Source: Mucor racemosus
Lineage: Eukaryota > Mucoromycota > Mucoromycetes > Mucorales > Mucoraceae
NCBI GenBank assembly: GCA_027405735.1
Contig: JAPEHQ010000014.1
Coordinates: 1,178,001 to 1,242,000 of the forward strand
Length of the DNA stretch: 64,000 bases
Direction: 5' to 3'
Under the pieces are notes generated by a model. The model ran no database searches. It was not told where the DNA came from and was given only the letters and a program-made list of their open reading frames with translations. Below, in pieces: positions 22,039-33,764 of this stretch; position 1 is the first letter of the stretch, and every line of letters starts with the position of its first letter. The translations under genes and the position numbers were made by a program.

Positions 22039-23830
22039 CCAAATAAAAAATTTTTAACAAAGAAACATCAAAATAGATGTTGCACAGGAAACCAAAATCA
22101 AAGAGGACGGAAATTTGAATTACTGTCCTCCTCTCATGATGATTGGTACAGATTTCAGATGAGTGATAAAATGTTTTAAAGAATTTTAACGCTATTTTGA
22201 GGTTATCATTTTTTAAAAATTTCTGTTCATAGGATTTATTAAATACACTTATTTTTTTATGCATTTTTGTATAATAAAAGCATTTAAACTTAAAGATACA
22301 TACTCTTTTTCACAAGAAAGAATACTAGTTTTTACAGCAACAGACGACGGGAACTTCGGACACCGACGAATAACAATTATTGGGTACCTTTGTACAATAT
22401 CCCATAAATCAAACGAAATAAACAATGTAACAGTTTTATGAATTATTGAACTCAATATTACTGTAAAAAATTAACCTTTAAATGCATAAATATAGCCGAA
22501 AACTGATCATATCTATCAAAATTTGTAAACTGGTCTCGAAAAATTGAAAAATTGAGACATTTGTCTTTTGGTAAAAAATATATATATATATATATATATA
22601 TATTTGAAACTAACATTGATGGTCAAGAGCTTTAATCAGACAGAGGATAACCTCATGACAAGACCAATAAGTTTTTGTAAAGAATAAGTCTATGTGAGTA
22701 TTTAAAATCAGTCTAGTAAGCAATAGTTTATCACATCTACAGTCCTGATTTGTATATTCTCAACACATACTAACTGCTCAATAACAGCTTAAATTATATA
22801 AAACTACTACCGCCCAATAGCCTGCATTCAGAAGAATCTTTGGCAGCCACTATTTGTAGTTTAAAATGTACATTGCAGCATTCAAAAGCTACCGTTCCAC
22901 CAAAAAAGCATAAATCGCGATTTCAAAGAGCGTTATTGTGATGGCTACAGACGTTTCCAGATGCTCTAAACCATACCAAACGATTCCTCTCGTCAAATAG
23001 ATGCTATCTATAGTATCTTTTAAGGTTTTCATGGATATTTATTTCAACGCGATTTTGCATGAAGGATACCTCATGGTTTTTTGCAATTTTGACAAAACCC
23101 AATTTTTAACCCAAAAAATAAGACTTTTTACTAAGATGAATATAGACATAAAATAACCCTAAAACATGAATAAAGTATATTAAGTTGTTAAATTGTTTTT
23201 TCTATGCATATTTTTTGATGTTTCCTCAAAAAACTAAAATTTTACTTTTTTAAAGATAGAGGAAAATATTTGCACAAAAATAAAAAAACAAAAAATATCA
23301 AAGTATACTACATTTAATTTTATTACGTATTTAATTAATGTGCAAAATATAGTAAATATAATGTTTTACACCAGACAATTCTTCAAACTTTAAAGTTTCC
23401 AAAAAAAAATGAAAAAATGAAAATTGAACGAAAACGATCCAGTTGCGATTTAAACATTAAACTCCCGCCACGCTGTGTTTTGTTGCAAGCGACACCCCTT
23501 TTTTGTTGCTTCCATACGTTTAGCATCAGGCTTGGATTAACCTTATACCAGAGATATATCCTGGTCGCAGCAATAGATACTGATCACAGTTTAATTTATG
23601 AGATCAGATTTATTTATTTATTTTCATTACAGAATTAGCATAAAATCCGTAATACAATCGAAATGTACAAATACAATATTCAATGCGATGAATGGTTCAC
23701 AGAAAGTGTATGTGAATAACTCCGCAAAAGATAATGTTCTAGTTTTTATATTATTATAATTATATTAATTCTATCATAGTATGTTAACTTGTTAATTAAA
23801 TTAAATACATTAAAAAATATTAACATTTAA
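22039..23830. other. Gene-free intergenic stretch
   Basis: AT-rich. It contains a (TA)n microsatellite at 22,579-22,603 and a GC-richer patch at 23,440-23,560 with no recognisable protein. Around 22,820-23,060 the sequence reads like a decayed gene fragment, but no domain can be named. Confidence 0.4.
22579..22603. repeat. (TA)n microsatellite
   Basis: About 12 uninterrupted TA units. Confidence 0.9.
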
Positions 23831-24682
23831 TTACAACAATGTACAATACGCACAATGATCGCCACTTGGTTCAAACCAATTACATTTTTTTCGTTGTTGA
23901 TTTAATAAGAATAATTCTCGTTCCTCTTTCAATCTCTCAATTTCGTTTCTACAAGCCTCTCTGATACTTTGTTCGTCTATTTCATCAAAGCTTTTATGGA
24001 AATTTCCGTCTCTTCTCGGCGATACTAAATTTGCTTGAATCACAGATGATGTGTTCATTATTCTTGATTTTGTAAACAAATGTCCCCTTTTATGAATAAT
24101 TTTAGGATCAGTGGTAATAGTATCCGAGAATTGAATGGGTAAATTTACAATTTTTGATTGGAGCTGAATGCTATAATGTAATTGCATGTATCGAAATTCA
24201 TAAAATAATGTGTAATTGCAGCAAGATTGAAGTCGAACATGACGTTCATCTCGTAGTAAACGAAATGACATGTTTACGTCTTGTTGTTGTACATTGTTCT
24301 TGAATATCGAGAATGAAGCAAGTGGTTCATGCGGATGTGAATGTTCTAATTGTATTGTTAGAAAACATAAATAAAAGCGCCTCGTCGATCATTTCTTACC
24401 AATATAAACACCAGGAGCGATTGGTGTTAGAAATCCGTCCAATTCCTGTTGTTGATCTCCAATTAATCCAAAACAAGTTTCAATCCTTAAGTTTTCATCT
24501 TTTTGAGAAAATTGATAATGTTCTACATGATGTTCATTGATATCAAATGCATTCAAGAGGTATCTGTTGAGTTGATTCAATGTAATGTAAGGTGATACTA
24601 AGATATCCCTTGAGCAATGTTCGTTTTCAGCATGAACTATGATGGGTTGAAATATTTGCTGCTTGTTTGTCATTTTCTCCAA
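23831..24682 (-). CDS. Hypothetical protein, two exons, 265 residues
   Basis: Exon 1 (24,682-24,400) and exon 2 (24,345-23,831) join at GTAAGA...TTAG to give an uninterrupted 265-residue frame. The start could also be the second Met (residue 4). The N-terminal 90 residues read as a compact alpha/beta domain (PYITLNQLNRYLLNAF, PGVYI). The middle is beta-rich (RLQSCCNYTLFYEFRYMQLHY), then comes a charged helix (REACRNEIERLKEERELFLL) and a Cys-rich end, FEPSGDHCAYCTLL. No signal peptide or membrane segment. I do not recognise the family. Clean splicing and a stop-free frame support a real gene. Confidence 0.6.
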
Positions 24683-27069
24683 ATAAATACCTTCAAAAAA
24701 AATAAAAATAAAAATAAAAAATAAGAGAAAAAGAAGAAAGGAAAAAGGAGAATATTTATTGCTTTATTTGAATATATACATTTATATTCACATTTGTCGA
24801 TATTTTTACTAGAAACAATTATGTCTTTTACAGAAAAAAAAAAAAAAAAAAAAAAAAAAGGACCAACTTGATTTGGATATATTTATTCGAAATTCTTTTT
24901 TTGATTTAGATGGGAAAAAGATGGATCGTTCTCATTTTCTCTTCTTTTTTTATTTCAATTATAGTTTTGTAGTATATATCATTGTGTTTTGTCTACATAA
25001 AAACATTTCCAATCATTCATTTTAAATGCTATAATCAACTTGTTGAATCATTCATGAAATATCTAAATAAACGGTCCGAACTACCTAATTTGCATTTAGA
25101 GTTCATCATCATCATCATCCCCCCCCCCTCTTCTTTGTTGTAATACTGTGCATGTAATTTTCCGTCTGGTTGTTAACAAAAAAATGTAGGTTATCCTCCT
25201 TTTTCTACTTATTTTTTATTTTTCTTTTTGACTAAGCAACACAAAAAAAGGAGAATAATTTATCTATTTACAAGACCAGAACAGCTTTTCGGTGCCGCTC
25301 ATTGATAAAGGCAGGTATAATGTATTTTACAGAAAAAAAGTACTACGATTTGCTTCAAATCATAAGAATTTGATAACCTATGCGTTTTAGTTGCCTAGAA
25401 ACCATTTCAATGGTTACTTCACGACCCGGCTATAGCCTTGTAACTTTTACAGTTTTTCATAGAAACATCATCTAAACATGAGCACTATTGAAGGAAAGTC
25501 ATTTCATCGCTCCCACTGCGATAGATGCTGCTACAGCGTTAATACATATAAACTTAATGGTGACTCTCTTCCCTACAAATTATCTCATTGAACAGAATTG
25601 ATATTATTTATAATTTTGAAATACATTTATTCAATGAAACACTGATCTTATCTATGTATCTATTGTTATAAATGACAATGTGGCTTTCCTGACATAGCCC
25701 GTACCAGTATTGCGATTGGTGTTGCATATTTTCGCTGCACGACGAGCAGAAAAATTCTTGATTAGGGTTAAATATAACAAAAGCCGCATCTGCATTACGC
25801 CGTACTTTATACGGCATTTGACACCACCAAATATCCCCTTGAGCGACCGTTCGATTAGGGTATTTTGCCAACTTTCCAACCCACGTGAAAGCAAAAACAT
25901 CTTAATGGTGTTTTTGAATAATGTGAGTGCCTACATGGCGATAGGAATGTACAATTTGAAGTTTGCAATCTTGTCGGCCAATATTTAAGTTGAATCGGCG
26001 TATAACATTGACACCTTCGGTGTTAATACACCATCTGCACGTCAATGTTGAATCAGCACTGCGATGGCGCAATGCAAGCATTGTTCGACTAAATGACTTA
26101 AATTGTCCTTATTTATATGAGCCTTACATTGTATTTTATTATGCGCAAATACAACAGATGTATTGATCATCAGAATCAAATCAAAAAAGGAACACGACAA
26201 TCAAAAGTAAATTACTGCATCTAGGCCCTGTTGATTTTGAGAGTAAATCGCCCTTTCTCATTCAATATACATGTGTTTAGCCTTCTTGCCCTTCAAAAAA
26301 GGGTGAATATTCTAGTAAAATTTTATGAATCATACAATGTGATTATACGCAGAATTTTGTTACCTTTTAGATACATTTGGGGGGAGAGGTTTTCTGAATA
26401 CTTCTGTAGCTTTACGACTTTTTTCTGCAATTATTCTCACCCTCTGAAATCTAGTTTTTTTAATTATAGATATTCCTCATTTTATTACTACACTTTCCTT
26501 ATCGAAACCCTACAACAGGAAAAAAAATTTAAAAATTCACTAAAAATAATTGTCCAATGATTTGGAATATACTGTACAATCTTGACGGTATACTCAGTGC
26601 TAAATGCTACAGTTGTAGCTCTAACCAACTAAGCGAATTAACCAATTGAACGAATCAATCAACATTTTACAAATAGCTTAAAGCTAGTGTTTGTTATGCG
26701 AAGAATGCGTGACAACAACATTGTAACTAAAGTACGTATTACCTCGTTTTCCCTGCAGGTAGTACGTCCATTTTTTTTTTAGTAGTAGAGTAAATATTGT
26801 AAGCAGTGAAAAAATAATGAAGTATATTTGTTTGCCTCTGGATAAATTTTAAAAAATGAAATTTTGTCTCCAATTCGAAAATACTTGTTTACTTTTTTCA
26901 AAAAAAAAAATATATGAAAACAGTTTATAAGGAATCTTTTTTTAATAAAAAAAAATACCTATTATGTATTTAAATACAAAGGATATATATTTTTTTTAAA
27001 AATTAAATGAATAGTACTGTATATTTTATCCTTATAAATTCTTTCAAATTTGTGATTTTGTAGATTTTT
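24683..27069. other. Gene-free stretch with simple repeats and a possible transposase remnant
   Basis: Contains an A run at 24,834-24,859, a CAT run followed by nine C near 25,106-25,128, and at 25,652-25,900 (minus) a short frame whose end (SARRAAKICNTNRNTGTGYV) resembles the helix-turn-helix of fungal IS630-type transposases. A GC-richer patch with a small hairpin (ACACCTTCGGTGT, 26,011) lies at 25,980-26,060. An isolated tRNA A-box-like stretch occurs near 26,620-26,640 (minus) without a B box. No intact gene is seen. Confidence 0.35.
25652..25900 (-). pseudogene. Possible DDE transposase N-terminal remnant
   Basis: The frame contains a helix-turn-helix-like segment (ARRAAKICNTNRNTGTGYVRK) and then diverges. 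There is no catalytic core and no inverted repeats. The assignment rests on this one motif. Confidence 0.25.
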
Positions 27070-27735
27070 TTTTCGAATCCGGTTGCACAATCGTATACTT
27101 ACCAAGTCAAAACCATTATTAGGCTAATGTTTTATGATGTACAGTATTTTATACTTTACGTAAAATAAGCCTTGAATAATTATTAGTTATAAAGTCGAAT
27201 GTAATGATCCAGTTACATTACATAAGAAAATCATATATATAAACAATAACCAAGAACAGATCAATTGGACATCAGTGAATTTATCTGGTCTTTCCTTTCC
27301 TTTTTATACTTATAACCACAATCCAAATAAATATATATTATTGCTTATTTATCATTGTTACTTATAACCAATTGTTATATAACCCCATATAATCAATCAT
27401 AGGTATTAATCATATACTAGTTATAGCAGTTACAATTAGTAATACCAGCCTCTCTTTCCATTCACAGAATCAAAGTCATTCATTTAATTATCCATATTAT
27501 ATATCCAGATTGATAACCAAATGATCTATTACAACGACCCTTAATTTTTGTTTGAAATTTGGGTAATTGTACCTCACAACTAGTTATATTTAAACAGCCG
27601 CGTCCGGACTGTCCGGCAATTTTTCCTAGAAATTCACAGCATGGAAATATTACAAGTTAGCCGCTTTCAGTGATTGTTCGGCATTTTTTTTGGAAGAACG
27701 ATCATTGGCAAAAATGAGGACCACGTATTTAATAA
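27070..27735 (-). repeat. Repeat D, inverted copy split by an LTR-like insertion
   Basis: Flanks 27,070-27,199 and 27,534-27,735 match repeat D at 15,022-15,345 in reverse complement. The intervening 334 bp are absent there. Confidence 0.65.
27200..27533 (-). mobile_element. Solo LTR-like insertion (334 bp) in repeat D
   Basis: On the minus strand it begins TGTAATAGATCA and ends GGATCATTACA (TG...CA with short inverted ends). A TATA-like TATAAAAAGG lies near 27,300. Comparison with uninterrupted repeat D near 15,190 places the insertion at GGTTCGA; the flanking GTCGT and TTCGA are consistent with a 5-bp duplication that has since mutated. Unrelated to the 296-bp LTR family. Confidence 0.55.
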
Positions 27736-27869
27736 TTTATCCCCTTTTTTAAACCACATCCAGGAGTTTGTAAATGAGCCAAAAAAATTCTGTGAACCTA
27801 ATTTTTTTTCTTTTAGTTTCAATATTTTTAATTTGAGCTGAAAAAAGTAAGCATAGTAGTAATTCTAAG

Positions 27870-28298
27870 TAGTGATATTAAACGAGCCGAGCCTTTTTTA
27901 TGCAGCCGAGCTTTTCTCAAGGCTCGTTAAAGTTAGACGAGCTTACAAAAAAGCTCGTTCAACCTCGACGAGCTTTTTTTTGCGCGTGACTAGAGCTCGT
28001 TTACCCCAAACAAGCTTTTTTGTGCAGCGACTAAAACTCATCATCTCAATGCGAGCTTTATTTTACCTTTCCAGTGACAAATATCTAAAGTAAAGCAAAC
28101 GTATGAATGTCAATTGACAATTATCTAAAGTAATAATGTCATATCATTTACTAATTATTATTTAAATTTGAACTTTTTGAAAAGAAGTCAAAAGCTCGTC
28201 TTCCTCAAACGAGCTTTTTAAAAAAAAGTCAAAAGCTCGGCTCGTTGTGGCGAGCTTTGGTCAAGCTCGTCCTAGGCTCGGCTCGTCTTTTATACTTA
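27870..28298. mobile_element. hAT-like MITE (429 bp) with many ACGAGCT subterminal motifs
   Basis: Ends TAGTGATATTAAACGAGCCG (left) and the near-complement CGGCTCGTCTTTTATACTTA (right), flanked by a perfect 8-bp duplication ATTCTAAG (27,862-27,869 and 28,299-28,306). TA-starting ends with an 8-bp target are the signature of the hAT superfamily. The interior carries well over ten copies of GAGCT, AGCTCG or ACGAGCT in both orientations, concentrated in the outer 170 bp on each side, as expected for subterminal transposase-binding sites. No transposase is encoded. Confidence 0.85.
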
Positions 28299-29864
28299 AT
28301 TCTAAGTATAGCCCTACATTTTTTATTTCCTGATTACCTATTGAAATGGGGGCACTTTCCAATTTTGAATATCACGATATCTTACACCCTACATTGTTGG
28401 GTCTGCTCACAACAGTACTTTAATTGAAATTACCAAAATTACCAATTTCGCGTAACTGAAAACGTTTTTTGCGTCCTTTAACCAAGGAGAAGACTATCGC
28501 TTCTACGATGCTCTTCCTCGGGAGAGGATATACTTTCAACGCACCGTTATTGAAACCTGCTGGGATAAGGATTTGAAATCTTATGAAGAGCTAATTACCA
28601 CTGGCCTAAAAGTGGAGAACAACCAGGTCATCAAAGGGTATCCTAGTCTCGACTCTAAGGCTAAGGTTGCCTATGTTACTTTTACTTACCTTCCTATTTG
28701 GTATCACCCCCCAAACTCTTGCGTGAAAAAGTGGAACAGAGTTTCGCATCTTTTGGCACTGTTTTGGATGTAGGTTTTCACTTTGACTGTGAAAGAAGTT
28801 TTATGGGTAAAGACTATGTAGTACTCAACCACAATATTGAAAATCCTGTTCCCTTGGAACATAAAATTAATTGGGACAATATCGATAGAAATGATGATTG
28901 GAAGGTATATTTGCCTTGGAAGGATATGCGCCAATATTGTCCGTACTGTCAAAAATCGAATCATTGTCGAGCTGACTGCACTGAAGTATTAGCCACCAAA
29001 CAATGTCACAACCGCAATGACCAAGGACACATTGTACGCTATTGTCCACGTAACAATCAACGCTCCGAGAAGACTGCTGACAAGAAATTTGTTGTCAACC
29101 AGTTCGCCGCTACTCGTAAAACTGGATCGACCCGAGGATCCAACAAATCCAACAAATCCAGCAATTCTGATGCAACAAAAACCACAGATTTAACTCACAC
29201 TTCCACCAGGAAAACCATGTCTCAGATCGCAGCAACCAGTAATAGATATCTCATGGAAAACCTCTGAAGAAACGGTAAATAACAGTGGCAATGATAGTCT
29301 CTATATGAAACCAAGTGATCACAAAAATACTAACGGTAACATCAGAACTGAAGAGTCTGGTGAAGAGGAGTGAAAATACAAAAAAAATGAAAACATCTAG
29401 CGAGGTTGCCGTTACTGGTTTTAACAAAACAATTATGGCTGATATTAATTCAGGTGCTGGTGGACCCAACTCAACAATCTCCACCCCAAGAGCAAACATT
29501 TGTAATCATTGATAACCTCAGTACTATCAATATAGGCACTCTCAATTGCAGGAGCTTGGTTAAACAGAATTATAAACTCCTTAGCCCTCGCTTCATTCGT
29601 CACCTACGCAATACAGGTAAGGCTATTTTCGTATTTCAAGAGCCCAGCACCACCACTTCCGACCAAAAAACATATCTCGAGCTTTTATTCCATTCAACCT
29701 CCAGTCTTTGGACATCAAAACTTGCTAACGTGCCAACAGCTTTAAACCTGCACAAATTTTAACTTTTTTTAAGAGCTATCAACTCACCCAAAACTAACGA
29801 TACAATAAAAAAAATCCATAACAATCATTATTTAAACCTTTGTAAACAATTGTTATGGCTCGTA

Positions 29865-31503
29865 CAGTGAGTTCCAAAACCCTTTCAATGTTTTGGAATT
29901 TTGAATGAAACTAGCCATAACTTTCGCAGTTTCAATCGGAGATATATGAAATTTCTATTCTAAGTAATTTAACATATTGCAAATAATTTGCAAAACGTTT
30001 GACCTGATTATTTAAAGTTCCGCAAGAACTATATAAATTCAAAAACGGGTACATCATTGAAAGGGTTTTGGAAGCATAGGGTAAAAATTACAATTTAGTA
30101 ACCCACAACTTGTACATTAACGCTGGATATCTTATAAAACAGAGAAATATGCGGAAAATATATGAGATGTTTTTCAACTTTTACCTTACCTTTTTTACTA
30201 GTACTTTCAAGCGAAACCATCAGAATGAAGACTGTATCAGATGCCAAACGTAATGACGTTATCTCCCTGTTAAATTCAGGTCATACCGTATCGGAAATTG
30301 CTCGTCGTGTAAATGTTAGTCAAGCCACAGTATGTCGTATTGGAAAAAAGGCCTGTCCTGACCGAGAAAAACTTAAAGGAGGCCGACCATCTAAGCTGAC
30401 TACTGCGGATAAGAGATATTGTGTCCATAAAATCACTAAAGGTGGCTTGGATAATGCGGTACAAGTCAAAAGAGAGCTTCGTGGTAATCTCCACGTTAAT
30501 GTCAGTGCGAATACTGTACGTAGGGCTCTTCGGGATAATGGTTTAGGCGCATTAACTAAGATAAAAAAGCCAGAAATTAGTGACGAAAATGCAAAGGATC
30601 GCCTCCGCTGGTGCAAAAACAGAATTGATTGGACTTTGGAGGACTGGAAACGTGTTATATTTACCGATGAGGCTAGAATTAACCGTTTTAACTCCGATGG
30701 CCGTATTTGGTGCTGGAAACGTGACAGCGAGGAGATAAAACCTAGGCATACCAAAAAAACAAGAAAGCATGGAGGTGGTCGCATCATGATTTGGAGCACT
30801 ATTTATTGGTCTGGTGTTGGTTGGTTGTGCAAAATCGAAGGTAATATGAACTCTGAGCTATATAAAACTATTGTTGATGATGATTTGGAGAAATCCATTG
30901 ATGATATGTGCCAAAAATTGGAGTTACGTCGTAATCAAGTCATTCTTCAGCAAGACAATGATTCCAAACACACCTCGAAGTTAATGAAAAAACACTTCGA
31001 AACAAAAGAATATGAAGTAATGCCATGGTCAGCTCAATCCCCGGACCTCAATCCCATTGAAAATATGTGGAGGCTATTGAAAATCCGCTTAAACGAATAC
31101 GATACACCTCCAAAAGGCATGAATGACCTTTGGGAGAGAACACAAGAGATTTGGTATGACAAAATAACAGTTGAGGAATGCCAAAGAGTTATTTCGAGTA
31201 TGCCTGATCGTTTGGAAGCTTGCATTAAAGCAAAAGGCTACGGCATTGATTATTAACTGCGTTTAAATAAACTTCAATTTTTTTTTCATAATGCTTCCAA
31301 AACCCTTTCAATGATGTACCCGTTTTTGAATTTATATAGTTTTTGCGGAACTTCAAATAATCAGGTCAAACTTTTTGCAAATTATTTGCAATATATTAAA
31401 TTACTTATAATAGAAATTTCATATATCTCCGATTGAAACTGCGAAAGTTATGGCTAGTTTCATTCAAAATTCCAAAACATTGAAAGGGTTTTGGAACTCA
31501 CTG
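29865..31503 (+). mobile_element. Tc1-like transposon, complete and apparently intact (1639 bp)
   Basis: Flanked by TA (29,863-29,864 and 31,504-31,505). The inverted repeats are about 213 bp each (29,865-30,077 and 31,291-31,503). Each holds two copies of CCAAAACCCTTTCAATG, one at the outer and one at the inner end, the IR/DR layout of transposase-binding sites known from Sleeping Beauty-type Tc1 elements. The element sits inside a MITE, and the rejoined MITE matches the intact copy at 31,685. Confidence 0.92.
30225..31256 (+). CDS. Tc1-like DD34E transposase
   Basis: Cut-and-paste transposase of the Tc1/mariner superfamily, about 343 residues from the Met at 30,225 (MKTVSDAKRND), the family's normal length; an in-frame upstream Met at 30,162 would add 21 hydrophobic residues and looks wrong. 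The paired helix-turn-helix DNA-binding region includes HTVSEIARRVNVSQATV and a GRPSKLT linker of the AT-hook-like type. The catalytic triad is complete: Asp in FTDEARINRF, Asp in LQQDNDSKHTS and Glu in SPDLNPIENMW. No stop or frameshift. With complete inverted repeats the element may be mobile. Confidence 0.92.
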   Translation: MKTVSDAKRNDVISLLNSGHTVSEIARRVNVSQATVCRIGKKACPDREKLKGGRPSKLTTADKRYCVHKITKGGLDNAVQVKRELRGNLHVNVSANTVRRALRDNGLGALTKIKKPEISDENAKDRLRWCKNRIDWTLEDWKRVIFTDEARINRFNSDGRIWCWKRDSEEIKPRHTKKTRKHGGGRIMIWSTIYWSGVGWLCKIEGNMNSELYKTIVDDDLEKSIDDMCQKLELRRNQVILQQDNDSKHTSKLMKKHFETKEYEVMPWSAQSPDLNPIENMWRLLKIRLNEYDTPPKGMNDLWERTQEIWYDKITVEECQRVISSMPDRLEACIKAKGYGIDY

Positions 31504-31684
31504 TATACTTAATTTTACTATAAAATCATTCTGTTGATAGCCCTTGAAAATAGACGGTATTTCAAAATTTAAGCTGTGTGCTCTTAGGTGAGGGTAACTT
31601 TTGAAACAAGGATACTCTGTGACACATAACCTCCTTACCTTAAACCCAGCTTACGTAAGCAATGCGTGAAATCACCATTTTCGC

Positions 31685-31815
31685 TATCAACTTTCCGAAA
31701 AATAAAGATATAATAAATCAGAGCCATAACAATCATTATTTAAACCTTTGTGAACAATTGTTATGACTTTAATAGTTATTTTTATTATAAAATCATTTTA
31801 CTGATACCCAAAGTA
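31685..31815. mobile_element. Short palindromic MITE, second copy
   Basis: Begins GCTATCAAC and contains the CCATAACAAT...ATTGTTATG hairpin and the TATAAAATCATT segment seen in the Tc1-split copy. The right end is degenerate (CTGATACCC). Confidence 0.6.
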
Positions 31816-31837
31816 TCATTGCGAATGCAATTGGATC

Positions 31838-32110
31838 AAAATGTACTGTGGTGCTGCCAAGAGGAAAGCTCGTTTACGATGTGACTATACATTCAAGTCT
31901 CTGGAGAAAAACATCCATTCTTTTCTGGATACCTCTGGTAACCTGACTCAAATCAGACATTATTTCAGAAGGTCGATGGACTACATCGAAGCGTATAGCA
32001 AATGTAGAGAAGTTGTCCAAGAAGTTAAGAAATTTGTTGAAAAAAATATTTATCTCATAGAAAATTTAGAATTCCTAACGATTTGTTATAAAAATAAAAT
32101 GTTTGTTTAA
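31838..32110 (+). pseudogene. Possible C-terminal remnant of an IS630-like DDE transposase
   Basis: An 89-residue frame. The core GAAKRKARLRCDYTFKSL followed by IRHYFRRSMDYIEAY resembles the C-terminal tail of fungal IS630-type transposases (GAAKR.AR..CDYTF... then RR...R.MDAY). No catalytic residues, no start and no inverted repeats. Based on recalled family pattern only. Confidence 0.35.
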
Positions 32111-32695
32111 ACTTATTATACTTCTCAATCTCTCAAATAACAAATGAGCTACATTACCTGCCATGAGATGCCTCCAAAAAAAAATACATATTCAAATAGC
32201 GGAGTTCCAAAATAAATAAAAATTGAAACAAAATCAAAGTTTACACAGATTTAAAGCTGGTGGCACGTTATTCCATCTCTTAATTCTGACTTTATTATAA
32301 ATACCCCCCGGAAATTATTGTTCCCATAGATGGCTGGTATATCCTCACCCGTATTACACAACCTCAGAACAACACACCTATTGCATACATCCTTGCGATC
32401 TATGCGCCAGCAGAGCCAGTACCTCGTCGCATTTTCTTCGAGAAGCTCCTTAAACAACATTCACTCCTTACCAATTTAATTACGTCTTTTACTCTACCAA
32501 TCTTTATTTTAGGAGACTTCAATTATGACATTACAAATGATGCTGTTAAAAGGTTGTAGCCTACGTGGTTACCCTTTCTCAGGTCTCATTTCGTAGATTG
32601 CTTTAAGGATGCTAATAAACTACCTGCCTTCTCTAACAGTCGTGGCTCCCATACATTCATAGATTATACATATATACTTTGAAACTTGCAGTCCA

Positions 32696-33764
32696 TTTGT
32701 ATCAAAAGTTAATGATTATTACAAACATTTTTCCAGCTGCTTTAATTTTTTTAGGCAGAGGAAGAGAGGTTTCATTTCGAAACTTGTACTAAACTCCTTC
32801 ACAAACAACTATTCGCTATTGAAATCAAAGTATGTTTTTTCTACATCCACTGTGTATTAAATACAACTTTACTACGGCCAAACTATGCTTCCCATCATGG
32901 GCATAATGATCTGCACAGATGGGCAGAATAAAAACTTTTGTGCAGATCAGGCAGCCCAGATGAGCAGAGCAATGAGATCAAGGGGTTTTAGTCAATTTAC
33001 TAAAGTATATCAATCATAATATAATTAATAATGACGACAATTTGAATGGTTTAAAGTAGATGTAAGTTATTCTGATTCAACAGAATTGCTTTATTGACAA
33101 GATATACCAATTTGAAATTTGGGGTTTGAGAGAGTTCTGTCCATGTTCTTCTTTCGGAGACCAAATGGGAACAACGACAACAACCTGTTTGACAACACTA
33201 AAAGTATTTATGCCTTTGTAAATTTCTGTTTGTAACACACAAAATCTTTTTTCTTCCCTCCTACTCTTTCCTCAGCTCTTTTATTTACATTTAAAACTAC
33301 AACAAAACGACCAATATTTTTTTATAAACTGAAATCAAGAAGCAGGTACAAGTACATGTTTTTTTCTATTGTTTATTTGGAAATGAATTATTAACTGTTA
33401 ATGTTAGGGCGCGTTATAATATCTTTTTCGAACAAAAAAAGCATCCAGGATTTAATCATTTTGTTCCATTATCTATGTTATAATCGATGCTTTTTTGGTC
33501 AAAAGTCGATATCTACCTGGAGAAAAACTGGAGATTATAAAAGTATGTATAGTATTGACTTGATTTGAATGAATGAATAAACTCATGTTAGTCTATTTAG
33601 TTTCTAAAAAGTATTTATTTCTATTTAGTGGTCAACAGCTAAGAAGAGGAAAACAAGGTGTTGTCTTGTATACCACTACCAACTATCAAAGGGACACCAT
33701 AATTATTAATTATTAGCTTGTTAATTAATTTTATTAATAAATCAATTTTTATAGGTCAAAAGTA
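32696..33764. other. Gene-free stretch
   Basis: Contains an ACTACGGCC-led patch near 32,875-32,990 that may be a remote relative of repeat E, and an inverted pair AAAAAAAGCATC / GATGCTTTTTT (33,436-33,496). Otherwise AT-rich with no ORF of note. Confidence 0.35.

Larger units (their letters stand above)
29775..31541. mobile_element. Short palindromic MITE split by the Tc1 element
   Basis: Arms 29,775-29,864 and 31,504-31,541 rejoin to about 130 bp with ends GCTATCAAC and GTTGATAGC. An internal inverted pair, CCATAACAAT and ATTGTTATGG, brackets TTTAAACC. A second copy, uninterrupted, is at 31,685-31,815. Confidence 0.65.
28470..32695 (+). pseudogene. Decayed L1-like LINE broken by nested insertions
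   Basis: A gag-like ORF1 region (28,480-29,267) is followed by an endonuclease start (29,530-29,700: IGTLNCRSLV...) and later the endonuclease middle (32,325-32,550: IYAPAEPVPR, FILGDFNYDIT) and end (FIDYTYI, about 32,660). RT is missing. ORF1 has a frameshift in a run of six C at 28,710 and carries CCHC knuckles (CPYCQKSNHCRADC and KQCHNRNDQGHIVRYC). Between 29,763 and 32,320 lie a MITE, a Tc1 element and other debris. It belongs to the same broad group as the LINE at 48-53.7 kb but is a different family. Confidence 0.75.

Noticed and set aside
22579..22603. TA tract as an origin or promoter element
   Set aside because: A plain microsatellite with no supporting context; similar tracts occur elsewhere in the window.
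24834..24859. Long A run as a retroposon tail
   Set aside because: No target duplications or body could be defined beside it.
26600..26680. tRNA gene on the minus strand (A-box-like TTAGTTGGTTAGAGC)
   Set aside because: No B box or T arm at the right distance and no cloverleaf; at best a fragment.
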